From positions 1-28,393 of the forward strand of contig JAQUXG010000001.1 in the NCBI GenBank assembly GCA_028692515.1: a stretch of DNA of 28,393 nucleotides. The letters are read 5' to 3'. A model generated the notes under the pieces. It was not told where the DNA came from. It searched no databases and saw nothing but the letters and a program-made list of their open reading frames with translations. This DNA is from Kiritimatiellales bacterium. Lineage in GTDB: Bacteria; Verrucomicrobiota; Kiritimatiellia; Kiritimatiellales; Tichowtungiaceae. Positions 1-7,734 of the stretch are shown here, in pieces. Numbering within the stretch: position 1 is the stretch's first letter; every line of letters starts with the position of its first letter. The position numbers and the translations under genes were made by a program.

Positions 1-13
1 GTCTCTTTCTTGC

Positions 14-89
14 GGGGGCGTAGCTCAATGGTTAGAGTGCCAGCCTGTCACGCTGGATGTTGCGGGTTCGAGTCCCGTCGCTCCCGCCA
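14..89 (+). tRNA. tRNA-Asp (GTC)
   Basis: A full cloverleaf is visible. The acceptor stem GGGGGCG pairs with CGCTCCC. The anticodon stem CCAGC/GCTGG carries a CTGTCAC loop, giving anticodon GTC at 47-49. The T-arm is GCGGG/CCCGT around TTCGAGT. The discriminator base is G86 and the CCA is encoded (87-89). Confidence 0.97.
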
Positions 90-184
90 CTCTTTCCCCT
101 CATTCTTTTTTGAAAAATCAGGGGCAGGGGTGTGTTTAAGGCCGGTGGGTTTGCCCGGGGTTCCGCTGAGAGCTGATGGTGCGG

Positions 185-1591
185 TTAGTCCAGAAGGATT
201 TCCTGCTGATAGGCCGGAACGGCGCAGGACCAGCCGGTTTTCTCTTCGAGAAGTTTTTTAAAGGCGTTGGCGGCATCGGGCTCGCCGTGGGTGACGAAGA
301 CGCGGCGCGGCGCTTTTTTGAGCGCGGAGAGCCAGCGCAGCAGTTCGTTCTGGTCGGCGTGCGCGGAGAACCCGGATATTTTTTCGATACGCGCTTTCAC
401 CTCATGCTCTTCGCCAAAGATGCGAATCGGGTCAACCCCGTCGAGGATGAGACGCCCGAGTGTTCCAACAGCCTGATAACCCACGAAGAGAATCGTGCTT
501 TCGGGGCGGCTGATGTTGTTTTTCAGATGGTGCTTGATGCGGCCTCCGGTACACATGCCGGATCCGGCTATAATAATGGCGGTGCCCTTGATGTGGTTGA
601 TGGCTTTCGACTGATCGGCCGTATTGGACATCGTCAGCCCGGGCAGGTCGCAAAGATGTGCCCCCCTGTGAATCAGATCCATCGTTTCGTCATCGAACAG
701 CTCGGGGTGTTTTTTGAATACCTCTGTGACCCGGATTGCCATCGGACTGTCGACGAAGGCGAGCAGATGCGGGATGCGGTTTTCGCGAAGCAGTCCGTTG
801 AGGTGATAAAGCAACTCCTGCGTGCGCTCGACGGCGAAGCTGGGAATGACGATGTTGCCGCCTGCTTTGTGCGTTTCGTTAATGATGCGCGCAAGTTCGC
901 TTGGAATGTCTTTGGCTTCGCCGTGCAGACGGTCGCCGTAGGTGGATTCGGTGAGAACATAGTCGGCGGAGTCAAACGGGTCGGGATCATTAATAATCGG
1001 CATGCCCCAGCGGCCGACATCGCCGGAAAAGAGAATGGTGCGTGTTTCGCCGCCTTGCTCGACCGCCAGCCGGATGCTGGTGGAGCCGAAGATGTGGCCC
1101 GCTTCGCGGAAGGTGGCGGTGATACCGGAGCCGACCGGTACGGCGGTTTTGTAGTGCACCGGCGTGAGTAGCGGAATGGTGTTTTCGACATCTGCGGCGG
1201 TGTAAAGCGGGGTGTAGGGGAACGGACTGGTCTTGTTTGCTTTTTCGTGGCGCGCTTTTTTGTGTTTCACGTCTTCTTCCTGCAGGAAGGCGGAATCTTT
1301 CATGATGATCTGCGCGATTTCGGCCGTGGCGGGCGTGCAGTATATTTTTCCGCCGAACCCCTCTTTGACCAGGCGAGGCAGGCGTCCGCAGTGGTCGAGG
1401 TGGGCATGGGTCAGTAGAACGGCATCAATGGTTGAAGGCGGGACAGGGAAGGGATCCCAGTTGCGCTGCTTGAGGTCGCGTTCCTGATAGAGCCCGCAAT
1501 CGACCAGAAGGCGCGTGCCGTTTGCTTCGATCAGATAGCAGGAACCGGTAACGTTCTGTGCCGCACCAAAAAAGTTTAATTTGATATTCAT
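185..1591 (-). CDS. Metallo-beta-lactamase fold RNase (beta-CASP/RMMBL, CPSF-like)
   Basis: This 468-aa protein is of the MBL-fold exo/endoribonuclease type related to eukaryotic CPSF73 and archaeal and bacterial homologues. It probably processes or degrades RNA in the cytoplasm. The zinc motif HAHLDHCG lies at residues 62-69, and a later beta-CASP segment contains GSGMCTGGR. The C-terminal RMMBL motifs SAHADQ and THGEP are present, so all parts expected for catalysis are there and the length is normal for the family. The ATG at 1589-1591 is preceded by a strong AGGAGG on the minus strand (about 1595-1601), which fixes the start. It is transcribed alone, away from the tRNA-Leu upstream. The fold is secure. 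The exact RNA substrate cannot be read from sequence, and the long plus-strand open frame across the gene is only its antisense shadow. Confidence 0.93.
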   Translation of the reverse strand: MNIKLNFFGAAQNVTGSCYLIEANGTRLLVDCGLYQERDLKQRNWDPFPVPPSTIDAVLLTHAHLDHCGRLPRLVKEGFGGKIYCTPATAEIAQIIMKDSAFLQEEDVKHKKARHEKANKTSPFPYTPLYTAADVENTIPLLTPVHYKTAVPVGSGITATFREAGHIFGSTSIRLAVEQGGETRTILFSGDVGRWGMPIINDPDPFDSADYVLTESTYGDRLHGEAKDIPSELARIINETHKAGGNIVIPSFAVERTQELLYHLNGLLRENRIPHLLAFVDSPMAIRVTEVFKKHPELFDDETMDLIHRGAHLCDLPGLTMSNTADQSKAINHIKGTAIIIAGSGMCTGGRIKHHLKNNISRPESTILFVGYQAVGTLGRLILDGVDPIRIFGEEHEVKARIEKISGFSAHADQNELLRWLSALKKAPRRVFVTHGEPDAANAFKKLLEEKTGWSCAVPAYQQEILLD

Positions 1592-1691
1592 GAAACCTCC
1601 TAAGTCCGGTCAGTGTAGCGAGTAATTCATCTGCAAACAATTAAACCCTTGTGCAAAGTTCCGATTTTGTATTTCCTATGCGGACTTCTGC

Positions 1692-1773
1692 GGGCATGTG
1701 GTGAAATTGGTATACACGCAAGATTTAGGATCTTGTGCCTTACGGCGTGCGGGTTCGAGTCCCGCCTTGCCCA
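1692..1773 (+). tRNA. tRNA-Leu (TAG)
   Basis: A class II tRNA with a long variable arm. The anticodon stem CAAGA/TCTTG holds loop TTTAGGA, anticodon TAG at 1726-1728. The T-arm GCGGG/CCCGC is perfect. The acceptor GGGCATG/CTTGCCC has one T-T mismatch at the sixth pair. The CCA is not encoded (TGC follows), unlike the other tRNAs in this window. Confidence 0.94.
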
Positions 1774-1804
1774 TGCTTAGTAAATCGACCGGAAGGATTT
1801 GAAT

Positions 1805-2107
1805 ATGCTGCCGCAACATGGAGGAGTACCGAACTTAAAACTGCGTCTTTCGGGGCCGATCCTGCTGTTGCTGGCACTTGTTTTGATTACAGGGTTGATG
1901 CTGACGTTTTCGTCTTATACTCATGCGGAGCCGGGAGATGTGGTTGCACAAAACCGCACCAAACTCTCGCTGATCATCACACTGCTGCTTTCTTTTTTTA
2001 TTCTGCTGGCCGGTACAGGCCGCTGGTGGCATCCGCATCTCTGGAGGCAAGGTAACAGCCAGAGGCATCGCCGCCGCGGGCATCGTTCCAGATCTTATCG
2101 TCGCTGA
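1805..2107 (+). CDS. Small two-helix membrane protein with basic tail
   Basis: A 100-aa protein not recognised as a named family. From the ATG at 1805 it has a short N-terminus, a hydrophobic helix at about residues 17-36, a polar loop containing an AEPGD segment, and a second helix at about 54-71. A strongly basic Arg/His-rich tail (about 81-100) would lie on the cytoplasmic side. A GGAAGGA sequence (1791-1797) lies about 8 bases before the ATG; a TTG two codons upstream is an alternative start. It sits between tRNA-Leu and tRNA-Lys. Its layout resembles that of the 87-aa protein at 11009-11272 on the other side of the mobile element. Coding status is likely from the helix pattern and ribosome-binding site, but the function is unknown. 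Confidence 0.6.
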   Translation: MLPQHGGVPNLKLRLSGPILLLLALVLITGLMLTFSSYTHAEPGDVVAQNRTKLSLIITLLLSFFILLAGTGRWWHPHLWRQGNSQRHRRRGHRSRSYRR

Positions 2108-2161
2108 GGTTTTTGGTTGCGTTCACTGAAACTGAACAGTACCTTTTCTTCCCTTTCAGAC

Positions 2162-2238
<77 letters not shown>

Positions 2239-2267
2239 CTTAAGTTGTTGCAAAACAACAACTTAAG
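2239..2267. terminator. Perfect 12-bp hairpin just after tRNA-Lys
   Basis: CTTAAGTTGTTG (2239-2250) and its exact reverse complement (2256-2267) flank a CAAAA loop. It starts two bases after the encoded CCA. There is no T-run after it, so it may be a tRNA 3' processing or termination hairpin, or part of the element's attachment region. It lies on the element side of the crossover. Confidence 0.55.
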
Positions 2268-2300
2268 ATATAAATACGCATCGATAATAAAAAGTTGACT

Positions 2301-2361
2301 GGTTGCATTTTAGGCGCAAACCCCCGTAAAGATAGTCTTCGGCGTTGCATCTTGGTTGCAT
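2301..2361 (+). repeat. Left-end GGTTGCAT repeats (putative integrase arm sites)
   Basis: GGTTGCAT occurs at 2301-2308 and 2354-2361, and CGTTGCAT at 2343-2350. The last two start 11 bases apart, exactly as in the right-end pair (10433-10451) and in the same orientation. Short direct repeats flanking the core are the usual form of arm-type integrase binding sites. This stretch (2240-2408) has no convincing gene. Confidence 0.55.
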
Positions 2362-2408
2362 TACGACTGTAGTACGCACGGCTAATCCCAAAATCGCCTG
2401 CTCGCAAA

Positions 2409-4715
2409 TTAGCTTCTGATTCGAATTTCATTTTCAGCACGAACCCGAACAGGAACCAACTGGGGAATATGCGTCACGATGTCGTTGTAAATATCGCCGG
2501 AGTAACTCGGCGCAGAGATTGTTACAACAACACCAAACCGAACCGGTATATCTACACCATTTCGAGACATCGCGTGTAAAACCAGCGCAGGATTGCATAA
2601 GCCTCTTGCGAGTTTGCGAGTCCCATTTCGTATTATGGTATCCCACTTGAGATCCCGCTTTCGGAGTGTTTCCTCGGTAGCATGCCTTCCCGATTCCGAT
2701 TTAGGTAGCGCACTCATTTTCCAGCCGCTCTTCTCTAAGTCTCGCGCATGTTCTTTGGCATTCACTACATCAACATATTCAGACGCTTTGGTTGAGGGGT
2801 CTGTAAACTTAAACAGGTTCCCGTTAGGGTAGAAGCCTTCCTCTATACAATGAGATGTGTACTCCAACGAATCCAAGTCATTGACCGCGCTTTCGATAGC
2901 AATAGTCCACTTTAGATCTACTTTCCCCGACAGCGTGATAACATCTGGGATGGGAATCGGAAGCTTAACATTGTTTTTTGGGGTTATTGTGCCTTGAAAA
3001 AGAATAGTTGCCGTTTTGTCTGAACATTGTAGGTGCAAATCAACATCTTCGCAGATGCATCCATATCCATAATCGAAACACCGCCCATTTTCAGGGTGTG
3101 CCGCATTATGAATAATGAGAGCTCTGGCAACCAAGGGATCAACTCTCTCCGCAAGGCCTATAAGCTGAGCTGCAAGACCTGCCACAATCGGAGCCGAGAA
3201 ACTCGTCCCCATTTCAAGCACCCTGTATTTTTCGTCAAGCGATACAAGATGCATCGGCTCGTTGTTAGACCCACCAAATGCCAATATATCAGGCTTTGTC
3301 TTTGCCCCCTCCCGCCCCGGCCCGCAACAGGAATAAGACGCTTTGACTTTGCCGTCATGCGCTCCAACCCCGAGCCCATTTACCATATCTGATGGAGACT
3401 GAATTCTATTGTTCGGACGGCCATACTCACCCGCATTGCCGCAGGCAACTACAAACAAGACGTTGTGTGTGTGGGCGAGATTATCTAAGGCATATGAGAA
3501 TCTAGAAATACTGTCATCCAAAATGGGGCCATCCGGCCCAAAACTAAGGTTGTACACTTTAATATCAGGTCGTGACGGCACAACAGCCTCTATTAGATCG
3601 ATGGCCTCGTATAGGTCTATGTCTCCGTTATCTGCCAAAGGGAAAACCCTGAAACTTTCAACAGAAACATTGGGCGTTGGCAATGGCTGTCCATGAGCAT
3701 GTTTGTTCAGCTGCCCATACAAAATAGCTCCCGCGACTGCGGTGCCGTGAGCAACGGCTCCGTTGTCTGGCGAAGATCCCACAGACGGGTTGCCAATTTC
3801 ATTGCAGTATGGAGCCAACAACGGATGCCCCGCCTTTATCCCTCCATCAAAGACCCCAACCTTGATCGAGGATTTCCCTCTCGCCTCAGGCGGAAGGGGC
3901 GCAGGAATACCCGCACCTCCAAAGTCCCTCATTTCTGGAATGGATCTAATCTGAAGAGGGCGAATCGAACGAAGCGGGTTGTATTCATTAATGTGATCAA
4001 TTAGTGCTCTGGTTGCTTTCATGCTTATGAATGCAATGTTGCTTTCATAAATTCTCGGGCGTAATTCCCCGCAATCTTCTCCAGAACTCTCCACCAGTGT
4101 TTGAAAATGTTCAATCAAAGCCTTTTGTTCCCGCTCAGAGGGATGAAGCACAATCTCGACTCGTCCAGACTTCCAATCGTTGTCAAATCCCATGACTCGC
4201 TCAGACGAGCTAAGGGCATCAAGATGCTCTATGCGGCAAACATCTGCAATAAATGCCTTTGTCAGCTCAGTTTCGCGTTCATTCAGCAAAGCAATAATTT
4301 TATTAAGCGCAGATATATGACTGCGAACAAAGATCGTCTTGCCAACAAAGCCTTCAACTCCGCGATCTGTTTTTTTCTTCACTCTGTTGGTTTGTGTTAC
4401 TTCTTTAGCTGAAACATTCCAAGCACGAGCACCGATCCGTCTCATTCCTGAAACGCTTCCAATAAACGAAGAAAAATCGAAACTTTTTGCCAACGCCTCA
4501 GGATGGGCTCGCAGACAATAAAAAAACTCATCGCCATACCTAAGCCCATCGGGGATGCGCTCAAAGCCATCTTTGAGTTGCTCAATATGGCGAATCATAT
4601 CGACACGAGCGGCTTCAAACTCTTTCGGGGGTTCAGATGGCTGCACGAAATATCGGCGATCAATCAAACTCATTAACTTTTCGCCGTTCCCGAGAATTGG
4701 TCGTCTCTCATTCAT
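2409..4715 (-). CDS. ietS: Subtilisin-like serine protease, IetS-like
   Basis: A 768-aa S8-family protease without a signal peptide, so probably cytoplasmic. The N-terminal ~280 residues are not recognised. The protease domain then shows the Asp of VGVFDGG (D290), the His of AHGTAVAG (H323), the oxyanion Asn of ACGNAG (N427) and the Ser of GTSFSAP (S505), so the catalytic set is complete. About 200 further residues follow. The start ATG overlaps the TGA of the upstream AAA ATPase gene as ATGA, so the two are translationally coupled. A cytoplasmic subtilase paired with an AAA ATPase is the composition of IetAS, described for Ti-plasmid stability and incompatibility and later listed among anti-phage systems. 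Assignment rests on domain pairing, not a database match. It is more AT-rich than host genes. Confidence 0.82.
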   Translation of the reverse strand: MNERRPILGNGEKLMSLIDRRYFVQPSEPPKEFEAARVDMIRHIEQLKDGFERIPDGLRYGDEFFYCLRAHPEALAKSFDFSSFIGSVSGMRRIGARAWNVSAKEVTQTNRVKKKTDRGVEGFVGKTIFVRSHISALNKIIALLNERETELTKAFIADVCRIEHLDALSSSERVMGFDNDWKSGRVEIVLHPSEREQKALIEHFQTLVESSGEDCGELRPRIYESNIAFISMKATRALIDHINEYNPLRSIRPLQIRSIPEMRDFGGAGIPAPLPPEARGKSSIKVGVFDGGIKAGHPLLAPYCNEIGNPSVGSSPDNGAVAHGTAVAGAILYGQLNKHAHGQPLPTPNVSVESFRVFPLADNGDIDLYEAIDLIEAVVPSRPDIKVYNLSFGPDGPILDDSISRFSYALDNLAHTHNVLFVVACGNAGEYGRPNNRIQSPSDMVNGLGVGAHDGKVKASYSCCGPGREGAKTKPDILAFGGSNNEPMHLVSLDEKYRVLEMGTSFSAPIVAGLAAQLIGLAERVDPLVARALIIHNAAHPENGRCFDYGYGCICEDVDLHLQCSDKTATILFQGTITPKNNVKLPIPIPDVITLSGKVDLKWTIAIESAVNDLDSLEYTSHCIEEGFYPNGNLFKFTDPSTKASEYVDVVNAKEHARDLEKSGWKMSALPKSESGRHATEETLRKRDLKWDTIIRNGTRKLARGLCNPALVLHAMSRNGVDIPVRFGVVVTISAPSYSGDIYNDIVTHIPQLVPVRVRAENEIRIRS

Positions 4716-5842
4716 TGCTTAACCCCCTTCTTGATGTGGTATTGAACCGTTGTGGTGCTCAACCCCGATAGCTCGGCGAGCTTCCGAACAGAGATTTTTG
4801 ATCCCAAGGCCTGCTTCATTGCATAACACAAAATGCCGATTTTTTTAGAGTTTTCCCGTCTGGCACAGTCCAAAAGTGTCGTCATTAATGATTCATCAAG
4901 AGGCATTTCGTTTATAAGGTGATGTTTGATGGCGTTATTTGAATACAAAACAATCTCAGAGGCATTTTTCCCTTTTAAAACCTCGCCAAGCAAATCAAGG
5001 ATGCTCGGTGAGACAGTATCTAGACGTTCACCAAGAGATCGTGCAATTATGGCAATAACTTGCTCCTTGTCGGGTAGCGGTAGGGAAACACAAGAGTCAA
5101 ATCGCCGATAAATTGCCGGATCTAAAAGCTCAGGGTGATTTGTCGCCGCAATCAATATTGAACGGGAGGGCCAAGACTCCATCTCTTTGAGCAAAACATT
5201 TACAATGCGCTTTAGCTCACCCACATCCGTAGCGTCGTCGCGACGCTTGGCGATCGCATCAAACTCATCAAGAAAAAGTATAATGGATTCTTGTTTAGCA
5301 TAACTGAATATCCTTTTAATATTAAGCCCCGTATTTCCTAGCAAGCTAGACAAAGACGTGGCGAGATCAAATACGGCAATCTTCATTTCCAATTTTTGCG
5401 CGAGCCACGTCGCAAGCATAGTTTTTCCTGTGCCGGGAGCACCCGTTAATAGAAGTTTGTTGGCAGGCATAACTCCAGCTTTCAATAGCTCTTCTGCCCG
5501 CTCTCGCTCTGCAACAAACCGAGCGACTTCGCTTTCGATTCGAGCATCAAAAACAGGCTTCAGTGCTCCGCGAGTAGCATCATCTACTTGTAGCAAGTTT
5601 GCGTGGGTATCGCGATCTGCGGGAGGCGAAACCCCAACGGATCGAAACGCCCCGTTCCCCTTAGAATAGCCGGACAAAACGGCGGCAATCCCTTTGGCTA
5701 CATCTGGAAACTCATTTCGCAATCGTCGAACCAAAGATATCGCGGACAACTCTAGGTTTTTCTTGTCTTCAAGCAAGCCAGCCTCTACTAATGCCGGAAG
5801 GTCATTAGCCCATGATTGTTCTATAATATTATTTTTTCTCAT
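4712..5842 (-). CDS. ietA: AAA+ ATPase partner of the subtilase, IetA-like
   Basis: A 376-aa protein with Walker A GAPGTGKT (residues 134-141), Walker B ILFLDEFD (188-195), sensor-1 Asn in AATN (N235) and a paired Arg (246-247) in the arginine-finger position. The module is of the FtsH/spastin-like classic AAA type. The last ~25 residues (SVRKLAELSGLSTTTVQYH) look like a small helix-turn-helix, suggesting DNA binding or autoregulation. In IetAS the ATPase is thought to restrain or direct the protease; that role is inferred here from family knowledge. The gene is first in a two-gene unit and overlaps ietS by four bases. No clear Shine-Dalgarno precedes the ATG at 5840-5842, and the upstream 100 bases are very AT-rich. 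The ATPase call is firm; the IetA name is moderately sure. Confidence 0.84.
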   Translation of the reverse strand: MRKNNIIEQSWANDLPALVEAGLLEDKKNLELSAISLVRRLRNEFPDVAKGIAAVLSGYSKGNGAFRSVGVSPPADRDTHANLLQVDDATRGALKPVFDARIESEVARFVAERERAEELLKAGVMPANKLLLTGAPGTGKTMLATWLAQKLEMKIAVFDLATSLSSLLGNTGLNIKRIFSYAKQESIILFLDEFDAIAKRRDDATDVGELKRIVNVLLKEMESWPSRSILIAATNHPELLDPAIYRRFDSCVSLPLPDKEQVIAIIARSLGERLDTVSPSILDLLGEVLKGKNASEIVLYSNNAIKHHLINEMPLDESLMTTLLDCARRENSKKIGILCYAMKQALGSKISVRKLAELSGLSTTTVQYHIKKGVKQ

Positions 5843-6125
5843 TATTGATGTCGTTTTTATTTATTAAAATTTGGGTAAAAACAATGGGTTGTTCTAATTT
5901 TTTATAAAATGCTTTTTTATAGAACAAAGGTCAAGGGGGAACTTTCCAGCTCAGTAGGGAAAATCGGCGACCCATTGAATCGCCAAGCACCTTAGTGCGT
6001 CAAGCGTACGTTTTTGGTCTTTCGTCGTTTCGCCAACGGCGGTCTTAAAAGGAGTATTTTTCGACACTAAACGCCCAATGATAGCTTACACTTGAAAGAA
6101 TCCGCCCAAAACAAATGCGTTGCTG
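5843..6125. promoter_or_regulatory. Upstream region of the ATPase/subtilase pair, with inverted repeat
   Basis: This 283-base gap holds no convincing gene. Its ATPase-proximal part is very AT-rich. GTTCTA (5891-5896) and TAGAAC (5920-5925) form a separated inverted repeat around two copies of a TTTTTTATA-like run, a plausible operator or promoter zone. I could not fit a convincing -35/-10 pair. I see nothing firm in the remainder, 5940-6125. Confidence 0.35.
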
Positions 6126-6392
6126 CTATAGACGTGCCTCTGACAATAGATCTGATGCCGCGCAGTCAAATGCATGAGCAAAACGCAGAAGGCTATCCAC
6201 TGTGATATTCTGCTCGCCTCGCTCCACTTTCCCGATGTAATTGCGATGCGCGCCAACGACTTCAGCGAACTTTTCTTGACTGAGGTTAAGGGCGTTTCTC
6301 CGCACACGGATTACTTCGCCAAGACTTTTTCTGGCGGCATTTTTATCAGGCGACTTCACGCTTGATAGAACACCATGATAGTGTATTTTCAT
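6126..6392 (-). CDS. XRE-family HTH transcriptional regulator
   Basis: An 88-aa protein whose residues ~24-80 form a Cro/C1-type helix-turn-helix. It shows the typical pattern LGEVIRVRR, then LSQEKFAEVVGAHRNYIGKVERGEQ, then the final SLLRFAHAF helix. It is likely a dimeric repressor acting within the element. It is divergent from the lipoprotein gene and upstream of ietA on the same strand, separated by ~280 bases. An imperfect palindrome lies 2 bases before its start codon, suggesting autoregulation. No strong Shine-Dalgarno is seen. It could control ietAS, the lipoprotein or only itself; the sequence does not decide. Confidence 0.85.
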   Translation of the reverse strand: MKIHYHGVLSSVKSPDKNAARKSLGEVIRVRRNALNLSQEKFAEVVGAHRNYIGKVERGEQNITVDSLLRFAHAFDCAASDLLSEARL

Positions 6393-6394
6393 CT

Positions 6395-6411
6395 ACACAC
6401 TGAAGTGGTGT
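6395..6411. promoter_or_regulatory. Imperfect palindrome, possible XRE operator
   Basis: Read on the minus strand this is ACACCACTTCAGTGTGT, two near-matching half-sites (ACACCACT and AGTGTGT) with a 2-base centre. It lies in the 56-base divergent region between the XRE gene and the lipoprotein gene, where an autoregulatory operator would be expected. Confidence 0.35.
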
Positions 6412-6448
6412 AAGTCATCTTTTTCTCATGGTTCATTCGGAGTATGGT

Positions 6449-7033
6449 ATGAAGTGGATAATGTCTTTAATCCTTGCTGCTGTTCTGGTCGGATGTACAA
6501 CCACCCCGCCTTTCGACTGGAATAATGTTGAACTGATAGGAGGTCGTATTCGAACCACTCGGGATGAGTACAAAAAGCTCGATAAGGTTACCGGCCCTAA
6601 ATACATCGCCTTCCGCACCTCATCGTTTGCTATCGACAAAAACGATCTCTCTTACTTCCTGAGAGCATTTCGACCAGAGAATGGGCGATGGACTTGTCAG
6701 CTTTATGTTATCCATGCGTATGACTACAGTAGCAGTCATCCGTCCATCCGCCGTCGAGAAATAAACGGCTATCGAGAGGCCTTTGGTGCAGATGGACAAA
6801 TGCTCGATTTTGACCGCATAGATTTGGATATAGATCTCGGCTCATCCACGGTCTATACCGCCACAGAAGAGTTTGCCGTGAATCTGCCTGTGGCGTATTT
6901 GGAAAAGCATCGTCTTGACGGATTAAACATCAGAGCTGATGGAAAAAATTGGTCAACCATCTGCCAGTTACCCTCGGCATACGTTCAGGCATTTTTGCAA
7001 AAACTATCAGAAAGGAGCCCCTCGGCTCCTTAG
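6449..7033 (+). CDS. Putative lipoprotein, function unknown
   Basis: From the ATG at 6449 (GGAG at 6438-6441 upstream) this is a 194-aa protein. It starts MKWIMSLILAAVLVGC, a short lipoprotein signal peptide with Cys16 as the lipidated residue, so it should be anchored in a membrane. The body is mixed polar sequence that I do not recognise. An upstream in-frame ATG at 6428 is less likely because it puts charged residues ahead of the signal. It is the only plus-strand gene in the mobile element and is divergent from the XRE regulator. Its last bases overlap the end of the convergent gene by four bases, with a hairpin across the junction. It may be an accessory cargo gene. Confidence 0.72.
   Translation: MKWIMSLILAAVLVGCTTTPPFDWNNVELIGGRIRTTRDEYKKLDKVTGPKYIAFRTSSFAIDKNDLSYFLRAFRPENGRWTCQLYVIHAYDYSSSHPSIRRREINGYREAFGADGQMLDFDRIDLDIDLGSSTVYTATEEFAVNLPVAYLEKHRLDGLNIRADGKNWSTICQLPSAYVQAFLQKLSERSPSAP
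7012..7031. terminator. Hairpin at convergent gene ends
   Basis: AAGGAGCC (7012-7019) and GGCTCCTT (7024-7031) form a perfect 8-bp stem with a CCTC loop, spanning the last codons of two convergent genes. It probably acts as a bidirectional terminator, although neither side has a long T-run. Confidence 0.5.
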
Positions 7034-7365
7034 CCGTGCTCATAGGGTGCCTTTCGTATTTCATCATCATAGAGCCGCTCTAAAAGCCCAAGGACATCTG
7101 GAATATCTTCTCCAACCAACTTTGACGCGCATCTCTTAACAATGGCTCCATAGTTCTTCATGACTTGGGCCATAAGCAGTTGTTTGGTGCCAGCATCTCC
7201 GAGATTACCACCACAAGAAATTGCCCCGCATGAGTGCAGTCTCAGAAAAATATGTAAAGAGGCTTTCAACAGTCCCTCTCGGGTAAATTTTTCCTGCTTG
7301 GGCAGAGAATCTAGCTTCCCCTCAAGCTCTTTCACTCTGCTTCGGATCTTTACGGGCACACTCAT
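7030..7365 (-). CDS. Small hypothetical protein of the element
   Basis: A 111-aa protein not recognised. It begins with a charged helix-prone segment (MSVPVKIRSRVKELEGKL) and has a GAISCGGNLGD stretch in the middle and a helical C-terminus. Its start overlaps the end of the HTH gene upstream by 44 bases in another frame, which points to coupled expression in the same minus-strand unit. No membrane segment or signal is visible. Confidence 0.6.
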   Translation of the reverse strand: MSVPVKIRSRVKELEGKLDSLPKQEKFTREGLLKASLHIFLRLHSCGAISCGGNLGDAGTKQLLMAQVMKNYGAIVKRCASKLVGEDIPDVLGLLERLYDDEIRKAPYEHG

Positions 7366-7720
7366 TTAACTGCTCCTCCATTATTGCCAGCCGGTCTTCA
7401 AGACTCTGTACCTCTTTGACTCTCAGTCCGTAATCGACCATATCCTTACTGGCAAGGCGACGTATCCGCTCATCCTGTGAGTCCATGAGATCCGCTAACG
7501 TTTCAACCGCCTTGGACGTGTAGGTTTTAATGGACTCAACCGCCGACTCAAGTACAGCACTCCGCCGGTCTTTCAACCTCGCCCTGAAATCTTGATCTTC
7601 TAGCCAACGGTAAATAGTTGCGCGGCTCACTTTTGCCGCTTTTGCCGCCACCCCAACAGAGGGCGAGGTCAAAAGTGCGACAATGGCAATTTCGCGCTTG
7701 GCTGTCTCATTTTGTTTCAT
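7322..7720 (-). CDS. Phage-type HTH protein (phBC6A51/small-terminase-like)
   Basis: A 132-aa protein. Residues ~8-45 form a helix-turn-helix (IAIVALLTSPSVGVAAKAA, then SRATIYRWLED). A long charged helical region follows, ending in a coiled-coil-like stretch. This is the layout of the phBC6A51-type HTH proteins found in phages and satellites, which recall small terminase or transposase HTH subunits. It starts 14 bases after the replication-like gene stops, so it is in the same unit. No large terminase accompanies it. It may recognise the element's own DNA; this is inference. Confidence 0.72.
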   Translation of the reverse strand: MKQNETAKREIAIVALLTSPSVGVAAKAAKVSRATIYRWLEDQDFRARLKDRRSAVLESAVESIKTYTSKAVETLADLMDSQDERIRRLASKDMVDYGLRVKEVQSLEDRLAIMEEQLNECARKDPKQSERA

Positions 7721-7734
7721 AGTGTCTCAGAACC

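Noticed and set aside
176..1171. 331-codon plus-strand open frame across the RNase gene
   Set aside because: It is antisense to a protein with complete MBL/beta-CASP motifs and shows no motifs or ribosome-binding site of its own.
1805..2107. Small membrane gene as part of the mobile element
   Set aside because: It lies upstream of the intact tRNA-Lys, outside the attachment sites.
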